From Sinorhizobium sp. B11 (GTDB lineage: Bacteria; Pseudomonadota; Alphaproteobacteria; Rhizobiales; Rhizobiaceae): 64,000 bases of DNA. Positions 9,809 to 17,246 of this stretch are shown piece after piece. A model generated the notes under the pieces. It made no database searches, was not told the origin of the DNA, and saw only the letters and a program-made list of their open reading frames with translations. The stretch's first letter is position 1. Each line of letters begins with the position of its first letter. Position numbers and translations under genes: made by a program. The stretch is taken from positions 1,860,001-1,924,000 of the forward strand of contig CP091033.1 of assembly GCA_039725955.1 (NCBI GenBank), given 5' to 3'.

Positions 9809-10819
9809 ATGCCCGGATTTTTCGACAAAGCCGGTTTAGGCGTACCGATATGTATAGCCGGTGCTGGCGCGATAGGGATTACGGTTGCAGCGCGCCTATC
9901 GATCGCCGGCTTTCATGTCCGGCTGGTCGCTCGGGGCGACAGCCTCGCCGCGATCAACAAGCAGGGTATTCGCTTACTGGACAGCGAAGGCGACCATCGT
10001 GCGCGCGTCGAGGTCGGCCAGGCGACGGACTTTGGCCCGCAGCGGATTTTATTTCTCTGCTCCAAGTCTCATGATCTGGTTGACCTGGCGGCCGTTCTAC
10101 AGCCGCTCATTTCCGCCGAGACCATCATTGTTCCAGTCGTCAATGGCATACCCTGGTGGTATTTCGACGGCGATGAGGGTGATTGGACCGGTCAAGTCGT
10201 GAAATCGGTCGATCCCGATGGGAGACTGAAGAGACTGATACCCTCACGACAGATAATCGGCACGACCACGCTGATCACTGCCGAGCGCACGTGCCCGGGA
10301 ACAGCGCGAACCGCCAACCCGCTGCAGATGACGATCGGGGAACTTGATGACCGATCCTCTGAGCGCACAAATGTCCTGGCAAGTATGCTGAACGCCGCCG
10401 GGATCAGCGCCAGGATCGCGCCTCGTATTCGAGATGCAGTTTGGACCAAGGTCGTTCGCAATCTCATTTCCAACCCGGTAACCGCCATCACGGGAGCCAC
10501 ATTGCGCGAAAACTTCGGCAATCACTACCTTGCAGACATCAGCCGACAGATGTTGCGGGAAGTCATTCCTGTGATCGATGCCTATGGCGCCAAGCTTGAA
10601 GTCGACCCGGATATCATCCTCGAATCCGGACGAAAGCTTGGAGATGTGAAGACCTCGATGCTGCAGGACTTTGAGAAAGGAAACCAGCTGGAACTTGCAT
10701 CGATTTGCGATGCCGTCATCGAACTCGCCAACCAGCGCGGGATCCGAATGCCGGTTACAGAGGCAATCACCGGCCTCGCACATTTCAGAGACACCGCTGA
10801 ACGGTCACATGCCGCCTAG
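9809..10819 (+). CDS. 2-dehydropantoate 2-reductase (PanE/ApbA) family protein
   Basis: NADP-dependent ketoacid reductase of the PanE fold, 336 residues. The Rossmann motif is ICIAGAGAIGITVAARL near residue 14, followed by LFLCSKSHD and the strand IIVPVVNGIPWW. The C-terminal helical domain includes VWTKVVRNLISNPVTAITGAT, with the Lys and Asn typical of the catalytic set, and KTSMLQDFEKGNQLELASI, matching the family signature SSMLQD.xxGR.xE. The context (hydroxyacid dehydrogenase and hydrolase downstream) suggests a catabolic homologue acting on another branched 2-ketoacid rather than the housekeeping panE. It starts at ATG 9809 just after a GGAGG. Confidence 0.85.
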   Translation: MPGFFDKAGLGVPICIAGAGAIGITVAARLSIAGFHVRLVARGDSLAAINKQGIRLLDSEGDHRARVEVGQATDFGPQRILFLCSKSHDLVDLAAVLQPLISAETIIVPVVNGIPWWYFDGDEGDWTGQVVKSVDPDGRLKRLIPSRQIIGTTTLITAERTCPGTARTANPLQMTIGELDDRSSERTNVLASMLNAAGISARIAPRIRDAVWTKVVRNLISNPVTAITGATLRENFGNHYLADISRQMLREVIPVIDAYGAKLEVDPDIILESGRKLGDVKTSMLQDFEKGNQLELASICDAVIELANQRGIRMPVTEAITGLAHFRDTAERSHAA

Positions 10820-11020
10820 TCGCGGATTACATTCATCCGCTGAACGCCCGACATGCGTAGCCAACAGACCGATCCTCCGTCCGCAAGTGCTTTCCCATCC
10901 CAGAGCATTCCAGCCATTTCTCACATCTGAAACAAACGAGGCCAGCTGTGAAACATTCCTGCATTCGCACGGCGCGATAGCTCGGGCTCTTCTTTTGTCT
11001 CAGACATCGAGGTGACTTTG

Positions 11021-11962
11021 ATGCGTATCGTGTTTTCCGGACATACATTCCCGGACATGCCCGATTATTTAAAGCGATCGCTTGCAGGCGACCACGAGAT
11101 ACTTCTGTGGGATGGTGAACTCGCAACTATGCCTTCCAAGATCGATATCCTGATCCCCCGCGCTCAACGGATCGGAGCGGTCGAAATGGACCGCGGTAAT
11201 GTGAAGTTCATACAACAATTCGGTGTCGGCCTTGATGGCGTTGACCTCGCCGCCGCGCGTTGCAGAGCAATCCCCGTCGCGAACGTTCCGGGAACCGGGG
11301 GGAACGCGGATTCCGTTGCCGAGCACGCGATTCTTCTGCTGCTGATGCTCTTGCGCCAATGCAATAAAGTTCGAGAAAATATCCGAGACGGAATTCTTGG
11401 AGCCCCCATCGGGACCGCGCTGGCAGGTCGTAGCGTCTGCTTGTACGGTCTTGGCGCTGTTGCGAAATCGCTTGCGAAACGTCTCAAGGCGTTTGACGTT
11501 CGATTGCTCGGCTTGACGAGAGCGCCCAGCGCGGGAAAAGCATCCGAATATCACCTCGATCGGTGCTACTCTGCTGAAAATGCAGAAGCTTGCCTTTCAC
11601 AGTCGGATATCCTGATCGTTTGCGTAAAACATACATCCGAAACGACAGGGCTTGTTCAAGAGCAGCATTTGCGATGGCTGCGTCCCGGTGCCGTCCTCAT
11701 CAATATTGCACGCGCCGGGCTTATCGACAGGAAGGGGCTTGAGGCCTGTATCGCAGACGGCCAACTGGGAGGAGTGGGCCTGGATGTATTCTGGACGGAA
11801 CCCGCCGACGCGCTCGACCCTCTTCTTGCGCATCCAAATGTCATTATGACCCCCCATGTTGCCGGCATTACCGACAGGTCCCTGGCCGACATCGCACGAG
11901 CGGTTGCGGAAAACATCGAACGTTTTGCCGTGATGCGGCCCTTACTGAACACAGTGGACTAA
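11021..11962 (+). CDS. D-isomer-specific 2-hydroxyacid dehydrogenase
   Basis: NAD(P)-dependent oxidoreductase of the D-2-hydroxyacid dehydrogenase family, 313 residues. Visible features: VKFIQQFGVGLDGVDL, the nucleotide-binding region GRSVCLYGLGAVAKSLAKRL, INIARAGLIDRKGLEACIADG with the catalytic-region Arg, GLDVFWTEP with Glu, and the catalytic His in MTPHVAGIT. The ATG at 11021 follows GAGGTGA at good spacing and is preferred over a GTG at 11012. Together with the PanE-family gene before it and the hydrolase after it, it may form a small pathway for hydroxy/keto acids. The substrate is not determinable. Confidence 0.88.
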   Translation: MRIVFSGHTFPDMPDYLKRSLAGDHEILLWDGELATMPSKIDILIPRAQRIGAVEMDRGNVKFIQQFGVGLDGVDLAAARCRAIPVANVPGTGGNADSVAEHAILLLLMLLRQCNKVRENIRDGILGAPIGTALAGRSVCLYGLGAVAKSLAKRLKAFDVRLLGLTRAPSAGKASEYHLDRCYSAENAEACLSQSDILIVCVKHTSETTGLVQEQHLRWLRPGAVLINIARAGLIDRKGLEACIADGQLGGVGLDVFWTEPADALDPLLAHPNVIMTPHVAGITDRSLADIARAVAENIERFAVMRPLLNTVD

Positions 11963-12214
11963 GGGTTTTGAATTGCTTGGGGATCCGAAACCGCCTGCCC
12001 TGAGGATGGTGAATTGATCGCGACTAAGTGTTCTCGCTGAAGCGATATCCCGGTTCCCCGGCTTTCGTCCGTCGGTTTCAGTTGAAACCAACGAGCCTCG
12101 CTTAGAAATCGGGCAGAAGTCCCGATAAGACAACGCTGCAATGCTCGGACCCGGCCCATGCCCATCGGACGAATATATTCGAGAATTGCGCCATCAGGCA
12201 AAGGACGAAGGTAA

Positions 12215-13030
12215 ATGTCCAAACTTTCAAAAACCGAAGTAGTCACCTCCCACGGCGTCATTGCTGTAGAGGAGAACTCCGCACACGGCCCGAAAGTACT
12301 TTTTCTTCACGGAAACTCGACCTGTCGCGCGGTCTTTCGGAAGCAATTCATGGACGACATCCTCGGATCATACCATCTCATCGCGCTTGACTTTCCGGGC
12401 CACGGAGAATCCGGCGATGCGGTGGATCCGAAACGGACCTATTCGCGGCCAGGATTGGCGGATGCGTGTCTGGAGGTCATGGCGGCGATGGGCATCAGAA
12501 GCGCCGTTATCGTCGGTTGGTCACTCGGCGGTCATATAGCCATCGAGATGCTATCCCGCTCGGCAGGAATCGACGGCATCATGGTGACCGGTACCCCACC
12601 CGTCGGGGACAACATCGCCGAAGGATTTCGCCGCAGGCCGCTCGGCGGACTGGCCGGCGAGGCAGAGCTTACGTCGGAAGAGGCAGTCGAATTTGCACAG
12701 GCCATCATGGGCCCCCATCTGGAGCCTTTCATCCCAAACACAATCAGGCGAACGGACAAACATTTTCGGCCCTTGCTCGTGAGCGGAGCCATGAAAGGCC
12801 AGGGCGCAAACCAGCGGGACGTGCTTTCTGCAACCAGCGTACCGACAGCAATCGTGAACGGCGCGTTGGATGACATTGTCAACCTGGACTACGTCAAATC
12901 CGTCCCCTACGGAAATCTGTGGAACGACACATGCATCCGGATCCCACGCGCCTCGCACGCTCCCTTTTGGGAAGTTCCCGCCAGTTTTAACGCCCTGCTC
13001 AGGAACTTTCTCGATGATGTTCATCAATGA
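12215..13030 (+). CDS. alpha/beta hydrolase
   Basis: 271-residue cytoplasmic alpha/beta hydrolase. Oxyanion region LFLHGNST, the strand LIALDFPGHGESGDA, and nucleophile elbow GWSLGGH with the Ser of the triad. Likely acid is in VNGALDDIVN and the His is in RASHAPFWE near the C-terminus. Cap region about 120-200. Related enzymes hydrolyse esters or C-C bonds of ring-cleavage products. It follows the hydroxyacid dehydrogenase by about 250 nt on the same strand. Ribosome binding site GGACGAAGG upstream of the ATG. Confidence 0.85.
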   Translation: MSKLSKTEVVTSHGVIAVEENSAHGPKVLFLHGNSTCRAVFRKQFMDDILGSYHLIALDFPGHGESGDAVDPKRTYSRPGLADACLEVMAAMGIRSAVIVGWSLGGHIAIEMLSRSAGIDGIMVTGTPPVGDNIAEGFRRRPLGGLAGEAELTSEEAVEFAQAIMGPHLEPFIPNTIRRTDKHFRPLLVSGAMKGQGANQRDVLSATSVPTAIVNGALDDIVNLDYVKSVPYGNLWNDTCIRIPRASHAPFWEVPASFNALLRNFLDDVHQ

Positions 13031-13335
13031 CCGATGATGACAGAGGCCTTCATCCTGATGCTCGCGTACGGGCCGAAGTGCCGCAATCTGGCCAACACGG
13101 TCAGGAAACGGTCTCGAAGCTCCGCCGATGAGATGAAGCAATTTCGGCCGGACTGCTTCTGCTTTCGACGAACGCGCTGACGATATACCCCTTGATCACA
13201 TTGCCTCGCACGGAGATGAGGTCGCCGACATAAGGTATGCCGGGAAAGGCATTAGCCGCTCCTTGGAAAGGCTTCCACTTCGGCGTGGCCATGTTAAAGT
13301 AGCGCTCTCCGACGAATTGCGGATATGGGGGAGCG

Positions 13336-13533
13336 ATGCGATTTCTGATTGCGGTCATTGTCGTTGCCTCTGTTTTTGCCGGAAATGTGGCCTTCAACGA
13401 CAGCACCACCTTTCTCGGCTATCCTTTGTTCTTCGTTTGGAACATTTTTAGCGTGGTGCTCATCACCTGCGGAATGGGGCTCATTTTCGTTTTGGACCCC
13501 AAAAATAGGCGGAGCGCAAATCCGGACGCCTGA
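13336..13533 (+). CDS. small DUF3311-like membrane protein
   Basis: 65 residues with two predicted membrane helices (about 1-18 and 30-53). FLGYPLFFVWNIFSVVLITCG matches the short DUF3311 pattern of a G-x-P-F-F-x-x-W centre. The ATG follows GGGGGAGC. DUF3311 proteins are usually encoded directly upstream of a sodium:solute symporter and are thought to be accessory to it. Here the only symporter lies about 4.6 kb upstream and is frameshifted, so this copy stands alone. Function beyond that association is unknown. Confidence 0.65.
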   Translation: MRFLIAVIVVASVFAGNVAFNDSTTFLGYPLFFVWNIFSVVLITCGMGLIFVLDPKNRRSANPDA

Positions 13534-13712
13534 AGTTTCGCTCCCTGACAGGCCGACGCGGCTCATGGCATGCGTCTCGCAACGATTGGCTTGCCCTAAA
13601 TGGCCTCGAATGCATCGGGGTTGCATGCGGTACTGGCAAAAGCGTGGAACCAATCTTCACGCTGCATGTTCGAACACCTGATGGGTTGCGGAATGAGTAA
13701 TAGGGAGGTCAC

Positions 13713-13943
13713 ATGCCGGCAAGCGAACTGGATGAAGTCCTGACGAAGCTACCGCTACGCATCGGCGTATACGTTCCCGACGACCTGCTGGAGGATTGGT
13801 TTGCGCCTGGCACCGGAATGAACCCCGTGGGAAGCAAGGCGCTCGATGCAGCGGCCGCCTATGGCAGAGCATTCGAATGCGAGTTCAAGCACTACCCCGA
13901 CCGCAAGGAAGGCGTCTTCTGGAAATGGGTGCCTGCGATCTGA
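13713..13943 (+). CDS. hypothetical small protein
   Basis: 76 residues, soluble, acidic N-terminal half (DEVLTKLPLRIGVYVPDDLLEDWF) with several aromatic residues at the end (FWKWVP). The ATG follows GGGAGG at about seven nt, which supports translation. No family is recognised. Convergent with the HARP-like gene, whose stop lies 24 nt downstream. Confidence 0.6.
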   Translation: MPASELDEVLTKLPLRIGVYVPDDLLEDWFAPGTGMNPVGSKALDAAAAYGRAFECEFKHYPDRKEGVFWKWVPAI

Positions 13944-13967
13944 CGGTGATCGGTGGGAGTGAGCAAA

Positions 13968-14840
13968 TCATGACCCGTTGGGCTGCTTGAGGCGTCGTTC
14001 GCGCGACCGAGCGCTTTTCCTTGCCTCACGCAGCTCGTCGAGCGTCGGCCGCCACCAGCCGCGCGATCTCTCATACTCTCCGGTCGGGGCTCTTGACGGC
14101 CAGGTATGTACAAGTTCGTCCAGGGTCGGACTTCTCCATAATGCCCAGACCGCCTCCCCCGAGTAAGGATAGAACTCCTGCGCAATTTCGGGATCGACAA
14201 TTTCGCCCGTGACCTCGACGATCAGGACAATTCCGTATGCATTTGTGGCGACAGGTCTCCCGAGCGGCGGCGGATCGTTGCCTGCAACCGGCAACCTGTG
14301 TCGACGTCGCTCGGCCGCACGCCGTCGTCTATATGCTTCCTCCTGCGTCCCTTTTCGCGCAGCCGCGCGTTTTCGTCTTTCGTCCGGCTCATTGCGCAGC
14401 GCGGCCTCTTCGATGGTCTTCCAACGTCGCAGAAGTTCGTCATAGGACGAAAAGGGGACAAGCCAGGCGCGCTTCGCACTCTCCCATCTTGCAAACGGGA
14501 CCTGCCGGAGTTCCTCCACCGCCGTCCGAGAATAAGGCGTGCGTATCCAAAAACCAATGTCGCCCACGTTCAGGTAGGGACTGAGAATAGGCTCGAAATT
14601 ATATGCGTCGCGCCCCCTCTCATCCGCGAAGGGCTCGGTTCGGGATGCTTCGCGCGCAAGCCATCGGTCGATACGGCGCCGCGCCGTACTTCCGGGTACG
14701 AACCAGGCCTTTTTCTCCTCGCTCCAGCGCGCACGCGGGAACGTCTCCCGGAACCGTTGCGCTGCCATCCTGTCGAAGGGAAAGGACACTGCCTCGCCCG
14801 TCGTCGCATCGTCCATTCTTCGATCTTCATCGTTGCTCAT
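13968..14840 (-). CDS. protein with two HARP-like repeats
   Basis: 290 residues from the preferred ATG at 14840 (a TTG at 14864 is also in frame). Two related units are visible. The first is FPFDRMAAQRFRETFPRARW followed by EEKKAWFVPGS; the second is TPYSRTAVEELRQVPFARW followed by ESAKRAWLVPFSSYDELL. This pattern of a short strand, helix, R-W, K-x-A-W-x-V-P resembles the HARP module known from SMARCAL1-type annealing helicases. Here no helicase domain is attached. A basic Arg-rich linker (about 155-190) precedes a C-terminal half with several Trp. Nucleic-acid binding is an inference. No neighbour suggests a partner. Confidence 0.65.
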   Translation of the reverse strand: MSNDEDRRMDDATTGEAVSFPFDRMAAQRFRETFPRARWSEEKKAWFVPGSTARRRIDRWLAREASRTEPFADERGRDAYNFEPILSPYLNVGDIGFWIRTPYSRTAVEELRQVPFARWESAKRAWLVPFSSYDELLRRWKTIEEAALRNEPDERRKRAAARKGTQEEAYRRRRAAERRRHRLPVAGNDPPPLGRPVATNAYGIVLIVEVTGEIVDPEIAQEFYPYSGEAVWALWRSPTLDELVHTWPSRAPTGEYERSRGWWRPTLDELREARKSARSRERRLKQPNGS

Positions 14841-15074
14841 TGGAGGTCTTCCCGCTCTCAGCAAAACGCAGAAGCGACCCGTGAGGTTCGCGATGACCGC
14901 TATCGTTTCAATCTGGGGGTTCGGAGACCTCGCCGCGATTGCAGCGATCCGTTTTTCAAGTTGCCGCTGGATCGAGAAAAAAGCGCTGGCGAAAAGGACT
15001 TACCGTCGTTTCTACCTTCCCGCCCTTCCCGTCGAGAGATGGGGCAACGGAGAGATGGAACGCCTGTTGGGCGA

Positions 15075-15278
15075 TTATTCCCAAAACTGTTGCATCGAGC
15101 GGAGGCCGAACTGAGTCGTCAAGAAAATGAGAACTCCGACGGCCCCGATATAGTAAAGGCCGGAGAGCTGGAACATCTCCACGACCTCTACGGACACGAG
15201 CCCTGAAACGGCTCCGATCACAACCGTCGCCAGCAGGGGCATTTCTCGCGATTGATCCACAGCGAGCACCTCCGTCAT
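15075..15278 (-). CDS. small two-helix membrane protein
   Basis: 67 residues from the ATG at 15278, with two hydrophobic stretches: LLATVVIGAVSGLVSVEVVE and, after a short turn, LYYIGAVGVLIFLTTQFG. A start at the inner ATG (12 residues later) is possible. No recognised family. The longer open frame upstream of this ATG shows no protein-like character and is not included. Confidence 0.5.
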   Translation of the reverse strand: MTEVLAVDQSREMPLLATVVIGAVSGLVSVEVVEMFQLSGLYYIGAVGVLIFLTTQFGLRSMQQFWE

Positions 15279-15572
15279 TTGATGGGAACGACTGGGCGGA
15301 GAATTGGTTCGCGCACCAACCAGATTATGGCTACCAAATGGTTTCCAGAAGGATTGGGTAGGTCTTGACCAGATAACTCGCCGTCGTCTCGGCTGCTCAG
15401 CGAGGCCAACTTCCTGTCTGGCTGCCACGACGTGAAATAACAACTGCCCAAAAGCGTTGTCACGATGTCGGCAAACTGCTCCTGGAATGGATCTGCTACG
15501 CCGCACCAATTGAACTTTTCGTTGATGAGATCGGTTCTCTGGAGGTGGACTGAAAACGGTGATGGAGGAAGC

Positions 15573-15971
15573 ATGGCTCGTCACGGCGGATGCTTGTGTG
15601 GCGCGGTTCGATATCAGGTGGAGGGCGAGCCCTATCGCATCGGCCTTTGCCACTGCGCTGATTGTCGAAAGGAAAGCGGATCCTCCTTCACAACCTTCGC
15701 CCACTGGCCGCGCGACGCATTCTCATTTTCTGGCGTCACCGGGATCTATAAGGGCCGCAGCTTCTGCCCTCTGTGCGGAGGCAGGCTGTTCTGCCTGAAT
15801 GAACAGGATGTCGAGATCCGCCTGGGCTCACTCGACGATGCGCCTGCCCGGCTCTTCCCTGATATCGAGGTCTGGACGAAGAGGCGCGAACCCTGGCTGC
15901 ACGCAACAGAGGGAGCGACCCAGCATGTGGAAGACACGCCTAGCGGGGAGAGCGACCAAACGGATCCCTAG
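15573..15971 (+). CDS. GFA-family (CENP-V/GFA) zinc protein
   Basis: 132-residue zinc-binding protein of the glutathione-dependent formaldehyde-activating family. The cysteine set is clear: GGCLCGAVRY, CHCADCRKESGSSF and FCPLCGGRLF. The ATG at 15573 follows GGAGGAAGC, an excellent ribosome binding site; an in-frame upstream extension is not supported. Most family members of this type have no proven formaldehyde chemistry. A truncated relative lies at 54791-54910. Confidence 0.88.
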   Translation: MARHGGCLCGAVRYQVEGEPYRIGLCHCADCRKESGSSFTTFAHWPRDAFSFSGVTGIYKGRSFCPLCGGRLFCLNEQDVEIRLGSLDDAPARLFPDIEVWTKRREPWLHATEGATQHVEDTPSGESDQTDP

Positions 15972-16064
15972 TTCGACGCGTCCGGGCCGGGCGAAGTGTT
16001 CGCTCTGCTTGCGTTGGGCACACCCGCCGCGACACCTGAAAATTGCCTGACAAGAGGAACCAAA

Positions 16065-16092
16065 CACACCTTGGTGTGATAGCCTGTATAAT
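16065..16092 (+). promoter_or_regulatory. predicted promoter with CACACC-TT-GGTGTG operator
   Basis: A 14-bp near-perfect palindrome (16065-16078) precedes a consensus -10 TATAAT at 16087-16092. With normal spacing the -35 would fall inside the palindrome. The FixJ-type gene starts 57 nt after the -10. Related palindromes occur at 28967 and 37897. This suggests control, possibly autoregulation, by the downstream regulator. Confidence 0.55.
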
Positions 16093-16148
16093 ACGCGAAT
16101 GGTATATTTCTGCGGATAAATTCGTCCAGCTTGATACCGAGTAAGATC

Positions 16149-16793
16149 ATGACGCGCGATCTGACCGATAAAGCCTTGGTTCACATTGTCGATGACGACG
16201 AATCTGTAAGATACACGCTCTGTCAACTTCTGCGGTCGGTTGGTTTACACGCCCGCACCTACGGATCCGTCACCGAATTCACAAGTCAACCTTTGCCCGA
16301 CAAACCGGGTTGCCTGGTGTTGGATGTTCGCCTCCCCGGAGTGAGTGGCTTGGAATTCCAAGGGCAACTCAATGATCTTGGCATCTTCCTCCCTGTCATC
16401 TTCATGACCGGCCACGGCGATATTCCGATGTCGGTACGTGCCATGAAAGCGGGAGCCGTCGACTTCCTGCCCAAGCCTTTTCGAGATCAGGACATGCTGG
16501 ACGCCATAAGCTCGGCAATTGACCGTGACCATGACCGACGCGCCAACACGGATCAGGCTGCGGATATCTATGATCGGTTCACGCGCCTTACGCCGCGCGA
16601 GCAGGAAGTGATGATGTTCGCAACGTCTGGAAAGATGAACAAGCAAACAGCTGGTTACCTGGGTATCAGCATAGTCACAGTCAAAATCCATCGCCGCGCT
16701 GCGATGACGAAGATGGAGGCTCGAACACTCCCGGATCTCGTCCGCATGGCCGACATGGTCAGGCCGATGCTGGGCATAGGCTACAGGCAATAA
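16149..16793 (+). CDS. FixJ/NarL-family response regulator
   Basis: 214-residue two-component transcription factor. Receiver domain: acidic DDD at 15-17, phospho-acceptor Asp59 in LVLDVRLPGVSG, Thr in IFMTGHGDIPMSV and Lys in DFLPKPF. The C-terminal LuxR-type helix-turn-helix begins at RLTPREQEVM and includes NKQTAGYLGISIVTVKIHRR. ATG 16149 is preferred over a TTG at 16131. It is followed by a lone receiver and, convergently, a FixL-like kinase, so these three likely form one phosphorelay. The upstream palindrome covers its predicted -35. Confidence 0.92.
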   Translation: MTRDLTDKALVHIVDDDESVRYTLCQLLRSVGLHARTYGSVTEFTSQPLPDKPGCLVLDVRLPGVSGLEFQGQLNDLGIFLPVIFMTGHGDIPMSVRAMKAGAVDFLPKPFRDQDMLDAISSAIDRDHDRRANTDQAADIYDRFTRLTPREQEVMMFATSGKMNKQTAGYLGISIVTVKIHRRAAMTKMEARTLPDLVRMADMVRPMLGIGYRQ

Positions 16794-16843
16794 ACCGCGC
16801 AGGACGAGCGCCCATAAATCGAAACAGAAAAAGGATTTCCCGA

Positions 16844-17227
16844 GTGGTAGCGGTAACGTTGGTCGGAATTGTTGACGACGATCGATCACTGTGCTCGTCA
16901 CTTGTCCGTCTTGTTCGTTCGATGGGATACGACGCGCGTGGCTTCGAATCCGCTGAGGAATTCATGAGATCCAGCACGCTCGACGAGTGCTCGTGTCTCA
17001 TCACAGATGTCCAGATGCCTGGTATCAGCGGCATCGAGTTGACGAAATTCATGACTGTTCAACGCTCGACCGTGCCCGTCATCGTCGTTACCGCTCATGC
17101 GGAGCCTGGCCTGGAAGACAGCGCCCTTGCAAACGGGGCGTCCTATTTCCTGAGGAAACCCATCGATGGCGACCTCTTGGCCGCCAACCTCTCGAAGGTG
17201 ATAACCTCTCAGGTGGCCTGCGGTTGA
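16844..17227 (+). CDS. single-domain response regulator (receiver only)
   Basis: 127-residue receiver with no output domain. DDD at 11-13, phospho-acceptor Asp55 in LITDVQMPGISG, Thr in VVTAHAEPG, and Lys105 in FLRKPIDGD. Starts at a GTG. It lies 50 nt after the FixJ-type gene on the same strand and converges on the kinase, whose stop is 19 nt away. Lone receivers in rhizobia often act as phosphate sinks or relay parts for a shared kinase. Confidence 0.88.
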   Translation: MVAVTLVGIVDDDRSLCSSLVRLVRSMGYDARGFESAEEFMRSSTLDECSCLITDVQMPGISGIELTKFMTVQRSTVPVIVVTAHAEPGLEDSALANGASYFLRKPIDGDLLAANLSKVITSQVACG

Positions 17228-17246
17228 TCGGACGCGAACGCTGCTC

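Noticed and set aside
13101..13292. Minus-strand frame beginning MATPKWKPFQGAANAFPGIP, 63 residues
   Set aside because: Composition is plausible, but there is no ribosome binding site, no family, and it sits in the region needed for the promoter of the DUF3311-like gene.
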